Positions 56,245 through 59,697 of a stretch of 59,697 nt of DNA are shown here, piece by piece (within the stretch, counting starts at the first letter, position 1; each line of letters starts with the position of its first letter). The notes beneath the pieces were generated by a model, which saw nothing but the letters and a program-made list of their open reading frames with translations, was not told the DNA's origin and searched no databases. Made by a program: the position numbers and the translations under genes. Source of the DNA: Tubiluchus corallicola (taxonomy: Eukaryota; Priapulida; Priapulimorpha; Priapulimorphida; Tubiluchidae). The stretch spans positions 1 to 59,697 of the forward strand of contig JAQGDQ010001142.1 in assembly GCA_030141605.1 (NCBI GenBank), written 5' to 3'.

Positions 56245-59200
56245 TTAAATGTGCTGCATTGTAAATCCTAGGCATGGAAATCATACTTTTTGGTAAACAC
56301 AGGCAGCTTTGATGAAATGAATAAATAAATACGTTTACTATATGCAATATATATATAATACAGTAAGTGATCGCTTAACGACACTAATGCATTACATCAA
56401 AATGCGACATTAAGAGAAACATTGTTAAACAAAGCACAGAAAGTAATGTAAAAGAATTGAGATACATTCGAGAGGCAAAAATCAATGCTGTTTAAATCAA
56501 AAAAATTAAACGTTTTATGAGTTTGACTCATGTTTTTACTGGTAATTTCTTTCTGTTTGCTTGAAACCACTTATATAGCTCATTTACCAATACCTAGTTA
56601 GCGGTTTGTCTTTTGTTAAGGTCTAAGTCTAGGCAGCGGTTAAACAATGAACACTGCAACAGAGTGAAAGCCAAGCCCTGGGGCGACCTTGGGAATTTCA
56701 TCTAGATACTTAGTCTGGTTGCTATAACAACAGGTTGCACACAAAACTCCTTAGTATAAAGTTTGTTGCTAAGTCTCACTTAATATAAATGGCTAGCATT
56801 CAGTGGTCAGTCGGGAAGCAGAATAATGCAATATGTACATGTTTAATGCTCCAAATTAATTAAAAACGTTGTTGATGAAATAAAAATGGCTGTGAGCAAA
56901 GTAAAAATAATTGTCGTTAAAATGAAACATGTGTCGTTAAGTGTGAAAAAATTTCAAATGTTCAGCGTTGTTAAAACAAAACGTTGCTAAAAGGGGGTCA
57001 TTAATCGAGGACTGCATAGTTACATACTGTACTAAACAACAACGACGAATCGAAACATTTCATGTGGTGTCAATAACTTTCCGATAATTACCGAATTGAT
57101 AACCATCAGGTACGTAGCCAGGCTCCAAAGTCAGGCAGAACAAATGCATAAAAAAGGCACGGTAAAACACACCAAACAATTTTTAACACATTCATTATAA
57201 TTCAATTCAAATCAATTCAACCTTATTTTCTTGTTTTGGTGATTATACGTTTATATTTTGTGTTTAAAATCAAAACAAAGGAAGATACAATTTTAAAGGA
57301 AGTACATAATTCTTCTTTTGTATTAAAAATTAAAAAACAATTAAAAGTTTTACAGTAAGCCCATAAATCGCAAGACGTAATAGAAACATGTGTGTTAATT
57401 TTAAACATAAAATGAAAACAAAATGAATCATTGTGAAAAATGTATCACAAAGGAAATACAACAGTCTCTTTCGTCTAGGCTTCATTCTACCAAAGTAATC
57501 TATACCTTCGTTATAACCCACCTCGGTAGTAGCCAACTCTCTTTCAATGGAGATCAAAGGTAACCTAGACAATCTATCCTCTTTATTACAATCCACCTCG
57601 GTAGCCAATTCTCTTTCAGTGGAAATGAAAGCTAACCCAGACAATCTATCTTCTTTATTATAATCGACCTCACCTACTCTCTTTCAATGGAGATCAAAGC
57701 TAACCCAGACAATCTATCCTCTTTATTGCAATCCACCTCAGTAACCAACTCTCTTTCAATGGAGAGCAAAGCTAACCTAGACAATCTATCCTCTTTATTA
57801 CAATCGACCTCAGTAGCCAACTCTCTTTCAATGGAGATCAAAACTAACCCAGACAATCTAACCTCTTTATTACAATCGACCTCACCAACTCTCTTTCAAT
57901 GGAGAGCAAAGCTAACCCAGACAATCTATCCTCTTTATTGCAATCCACCTCAGTAACCAACTCTCTTTCAATGGAGAGCAAAGCTAACCTAGACAATCTA
58001 TCCTCTTTATTACAATCGACCTCAGTAGCCAACTCTCTTTCAATGGAGATCAAAACTAACCCAGACAATCTAACCTCTTTATTACAATCGACCTCACCAA
58101 CTCTCTTTCAATGGAGAGCAAAGCTAACCCAGACAATCTATCCTCTTTATTACAACCCACCTCAGTAGCCAACTCTCTTTCAAAGGAGAGCAAAGCTAAC
58201 GCACCTCGCCCATTGTAGACAGACAGTACGACTTTATCTGTTTCAGCCGACTAAAGGATCATTCAGCAACCGCACAAATGAACTAAAAAATTGTTGAAAA
58301 CTCTCCAATTTTGAAAAATGTGCTAGGAGGAGCAGTTTCTGCCCCTACTCCCCTATTAGCTATGCCACTGATAAATATCACTAGTAAATTTAAACGTACA
58401 AGCAAAAAACTGTAGAGAAATCATCCTGCTTAGAAACTTACCAGGTTTGGGCAATGTTTTCACTGGTGAATCATTTCCAGTTGAAGCAATGCTGTCACCT
58501 GAAACAAAAAATACCTGTTCAGATCCGGGTAGAGGAATGAAACATCTCCAAATGTACCTTCTCCATTTCACTCGGAGTAATTAGTAACACCCAACAGAAA
58601 CCTAATACAGACACGAGAGAGAGAGGGGTGTCAATTTGTTAGTTATTTTTAATCTGGATTTCAAAAATATAGTCAAACCTCTTTATACTGCCATCTTTGG
58701 GACTGCAAAAAAGTTGACATTATAACGAGGTGCATTAATACATACATGCTATGCAAATGCAGACGTTTTATTTTGCTAAAAATTCAGACGATAAGTGAGG
58801 TTGACATTATGGGGGGGGGGGTATAACGAGATGTGACTGTAATTATATCTAATCTTAATTTCTAAAATATTCGATAAAATTGGGCATTAAAATTGGGCAC
58901 TTGAAGCACCCACCAAATTATCCAGAAAGAACAGATAACGTTCTATATAATTTTGAAACAATGCTTGGACAACATTGGCTGCATTAATGTGAGTGAAATT
59001 TAACTATCAGTACGGATGAGCATTCTTTGTCGGAAAATGAATTTGAATCAAATCGAATTCCTGACTTTCGAACTCAAATAAAACGCAATTTTGAGATTTC
59101 GAATCCAAAAAGCGTTCAAATTCAGTTTTAAAGATTTCTCGAATATTTAATAAAAGGCGGTCTCAATAGATCATGTATGTTACTTGATTTTCCCCAGCAA

Positions 59201-59582
59201 TAAAAACTATTTATAATTTGTTTGAGAAATTAAATTGCGCCGATTACATGGTGTTTCAAGCGTCTTAATGATGAAGACTTATTCGAATCCATAATTCGAA
59301 TCGAATTCAAATTAAAAAAACTTGTCCTAATCAATTAATCAAACTTCAACGTTTGACGTTCACCCCTAGTACATTTGAGCTAGATTCAGCTCCCACCACA
59401 CCCGTCTACGTCGTACGTCATGCTGATGAGCGCTGGATCCCGGATTGTAAAAAAATAATCACCCCAGCTGCTTCCGGTATCCGAGTCGACAACCTGGTGA
59501 CTTTCCTCGTCCTCGACTGTAGCAACGAGCTTCGCGTCTGTTCCACGTTCTTCAACATTTGCTTCATTTGCACTTTCATCAG
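45130..59582 (-). CDS. CENPJ: Centromere protein J / CPAP (SAS-4), 3' ten exons
   Basis: CENPJ/SAS-4 is a centriolar scaffold that controls procentriole assembly and microtubule growth. Ten minus-strand exons join in one frame of 620 residues plus stop: 59463-59582, 58442-58498, 55854-56125, 54046-54243, 51717-52394, 49734-49874, 46895-46968, 46659-46782, 45965-46036, 45130-45258. Residues about 110-280 form a coiled coil with CPAP-like wording ([60 protein letters not shown]). A low-complexity stretch follows. The last 160 residues are the G-box/TCP10 C-terminal domain, a beta-repeat built on YPDG, FPNG and FFNG turns ([37 protein letters not shown]), which binds STIL/Ana2 in other animals. 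The N-terminal tubulin-binding (PN2-3) region is beyond the window. Exon joins are my inference from phase and homology. Confidence 0.93.
45595..45712. repeat. Dispersed repeat related to 58670-58841
   Basis: GAGTTGCATTAATATATACA, TATGCAAATACAGAC and TTATTTTGCC match the element at 58720-58830 in order. Partial copy without both ends. Confidence 0.6.
45965..46036 (-). CDS. CENPJ: CENPJ exon (G-box)
   Basis: 24 codons: [24 protein letters not shown]. Phase 0 both ends. Confidence 0.95.
46659..46782 (-). CDS. CENPJ: CENPJ exon (G-box)
   Basis: [37 protein letters not shown]. One repeat has DN and one DQ where DG is usual. Confidence 0.95.
46895..46968 (-). CDS. CENPJ: CENPJ exon (G-box)
   Basis: [24 protein letters not shown]; ends two bases into a codon at donor GTAAAG, completed as Asn by the next exon. 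Confidence 0.95.
47142..47210 (+). mobile_element. tRNA-derived SINE head
   Basis: A box TGGCGGTTATGG (47152-47163), anticodon-loop-like CTTGTAA, and B box GGTTCAAATCC (47192-47202) in tRNA-like spacing; the acceptor stem does not close. Probably the 5' part of a tRNA-Thr-type SINE in a CENPJ intron. Confidence 0.5.
47342..47654. mobile_element. MITE with AGTAAGCCTTTTC ends, copy 1
   Basis: Left end CAGTAAGCCTTTTCCCAGTT and reverse of right end CAGTAAGCCTTTTCACAGTT, a 20-bp TIR with one mismatch. The body is shared with 51298-51682 (TGCTGTAGRTCAAAGGTTAA, AAATGAACTAGGTAAGGTTC, TGTACACAAATGCATTGTCT). Confidence 0.75.
48039..48110. repeat. (GA)n microsatellite
   Basis: About 72 bases of GA with one GGGA interruption. 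Confidence 0.95.
49308..49653. repeat. 70-bp tandem repeat, about 5 copies
   Basis: Unit TTTTTAGCCTCCAACATTGT followed by ACAAAATGGCAACCCTGCAA and CCTATGCCAGATAAAATAA. Ends 80 bases from a CENPJ exon. The open frames across it on both strands are a product of the repeat period, not genes. Confidence 0.95.
49734..49874 (-). CDS. CENPJ: CENPJ exon (G-box)
   Basis: 47 codons, phase 0: [37 protein letters not shown]. Acceptor GATTTTAG, donor GTGAGT. Confidence 0.95.
50725..50795 (+). mobile_element. Possible degenerate tRNA-derived SINE
   Basis: TCTGGCCTGGTGGTAAAGAG resembles an A box and GTGTTCAACTCTC a B box. Weaker than the other two candidates. Confidence 0.25.
51298..51682. mobile_element. 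MITE with AGTAAGCCTTTTC ends, copy 2
   Basis: Same family as 47342-47654, diverged: ends AATAAACCTTTTCACAGTTT and (reverse) AATAAGCCTTTTCACAGTTC. It has an extra segment around 51410-51470. Ends 35 bases from the donor of the 678-base CENPJ exon. Confidence 0.72.
51717..52394 (-). CDS. CENPJ: CENPJ exon (coiled coil end, linker)
   Basis: 226 codons, phase 0. Begins [20 protein letters not shown] and continues the coil, then a Ser/Thr/Asn-rich linker, then KTVRFNLSP and [11 protein letters not shown], which enters the G-box domain. A MITE ends 35 bases from its donor. Confidence 0.95.
54046..54243 (-). CDS. CENPJ: CENPJ exon (coiled coil)
   Basis: 66 codons, phase 0. [20 protein letters not shown] ... 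[27 protein letters not shown], near-identical in layout to vertebrate CPAP (RKLxxERKxFExYxxxxRxxPDKKEREE). Donor is GTAGAG. Confidence 0.95.
54428..54935 (+). mobile_element. hAT-like MITE with internal 30-bp tandem repeat
   Basis: Ends AGTGAGCATCGATTAG and (reverse) AGTGGGCATTCTGTGCC. Inside, GATTTGAGGGAGTTTTTTAG plus TTCGAATT repeats about nine times at 54465-54715. The right half matches 26430-26640 and the reverse of 59010-59250. CENPJ intron. Confidence 0.55.
55854..56125 (-). CDS. CENPJ: CENPJ exon (start of coiled coil)
   Basis: Starts [20 protein letters not shown] and ends in the coiled coil [25 protein letters not shown]. The KLEELExEI...LRxERE pattern is that of CPAP. Confidence 0.93.
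56175..56243. repeat. (GT)n microsatellite
   Basis: Nearly pure GT run beginning about 50 bases upstream of a CENPJ exon acceptor (56125); on the sense strand it is (AC)n. Confidence 0.95.
56359..57018. mobile_element. Pogo/Tigger-like non-autonomous element
   Basis: Ends TACAGTAAGTGATCGCTTAA and (reverse) TATGCAGTCCTCGATTAATG, flanked by TA. The 'CAGTxxxTxxTCGxTTAAyGAC' style is that of Tigger-like MITEs, and GTCGTTAAG phrases recur inside. No transposase. Confidence 0.6.
57107..58372. mobile_element. Possible hAT-like element carrying a 72-bp array
   Basis: Left CAGGTACGTAGCCAGGCTCC and reverse of right CAGTGGCATAGCTAATAGGG resemble the CAGTGGCGTAGCxAGG ends of hAT MITEs. Most of the interior is the array at 57495-58200. 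The ends match only loosely. Confidence 0.4.
57495..58200. repeat. 72-bp tandem repeat with 212-bp higher-order unit
   Basis: Unit CAACTCTCTTTCAATGGAGA then CAAAGCTAACCCAGACAATC and TATCCTCTTTATTACAATC. Three variants, one shortened, repeat together every 212 bases. Open on both strands only because of the period. Confidence 0.95.
58442..58498 (-). CDS. CENPJ: CENPJ exon
   Basis: A 57-base phase 1 to 1 exon ([18 protein letters not shown]). Acceptor TGTTTCAG, donor GTAAGT. Symmetric, so it could be skipped without losing frame. Confidence 0.78.
58670..58841. mobile_element. Short pogo/mariner-like MITE
   Basis: Ends TAGTCAAACCTCTTTATACT and (reverse) TACAGTCACATCTCGTTATA, TA-flanked, 172 bases with a G10 run. 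Partial relative at 45595-45712. Confidence 0.6.
59008..59372 (-). mobile_element. hAT-like MITE, reversed copy
   Basis: Reverse complement carries AATCAAGTAACATACATGAT and GAGACCGCCTTTTATTAAAT, matching the copies at 26268 and 54428. Ends AGGGGTGAACGTC and GATGAGCATTC. Lies about 90 bases from the most upstream CENPJ exon. Confidence 0.5.
59463..59582 (-). CDS. CENPJ: CENPJ exon (most upstream seen)
   Basis: Acidic [20 protein letters not shown], then DSDTGSSW. Acceptor TTTCTAG, donor GGTGATT in phase 1, which makes GDSIAS with the next exon. The donor is not a strong match; a CAG|GTTGTC alternative would break the frame. Confidence 0.6.
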
Positions 59583-59697
59583 CTAGAAATGAAGAAACGA
59601 AGAACCAAATTAGTCATTCATGCAAGAACTCGTGAATTACTTGTAGAGGATGTGGTAATGGCTCACATCACTAACGAATGTAGAAGATAACGAGACT

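Noticed and set aside
57674-58168. Open frames on both strands with repeats such as LNSLLQST or [17 protein letters not shown]
   Set aside because: The period of the tandem repeat is a multiple of three in part, so stops are absent in several frames; no start context, no homology.

Overview
This window is nuclear DNA of an invertebrate animal. It is AT-rich and packed with satellites, small transposon relics and long introns. Two genes are split into many short exons with clean GT-AG sites, and all the conserved proteins are animal orthologues. I could not place the lineage more precisely from sequence alone.

Layout. (1) 455-29682, minus strand: a complete gene for the mitochondrial-type Na+/Ca2+ exchanger NCLX (SLC8B1). 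I assembled 19 exons that join in one open frame of 940 codons, much longer than the vertebrate protein because the central cytoplasmic/matrix loop is enlarged. Its introns hold a (TAAC)n tract, 47-bp, 80-bp and ~20-bp tandem arrays, a dead C2H2 zinc-finger copy, LINE and SINE pieces and several MITE-like elements. (2) 29.7-37.5 kb: intergenic, with a TTAA-flanked MITE just upstream of NCLX, a 56-bp satellite and a pogo-like element; no gene seen. (3) 37490-38998, minus: intronless cyclin K (CCNK). (4) 39.2-42.1 kb: a LINE tail, a perfect 31-bp hairpin, and otherwise nothing recognised. (5) 42129-43349, plus: intronless BTB-BACK protein of the BTBD1/2/3/6 type. (6) 45130-59582, minus: the 3' part of CENPJ/CPAP (SAS-4), ten exons in register giving 620 residues: a coiled coil followed by the G-box (TCP10 C-terminal) domain; the 5' end lies beyond the window.

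The genes do not form a pathway: NCLX handles organellar calcium, cyclin K partners CDK12/13 in transcription elongation, CENPJ builds centrioles, and the BTB protein is probably a cullin-3 adaptor. The shared theme is genome architecture. The most interesting points are the modular NCLX loop (seven consecutive symmetric phase-1 exons, four of them carrying an RRxS motif, one a histidine cluster), a TTAA-flanked MITE family with three copies around NCLX, three near-perfect hairpins that could be small-RNA precursors, and two intronless genes beside LINE relics between two exon-rich genes. I found no new enzymatic or defence system.
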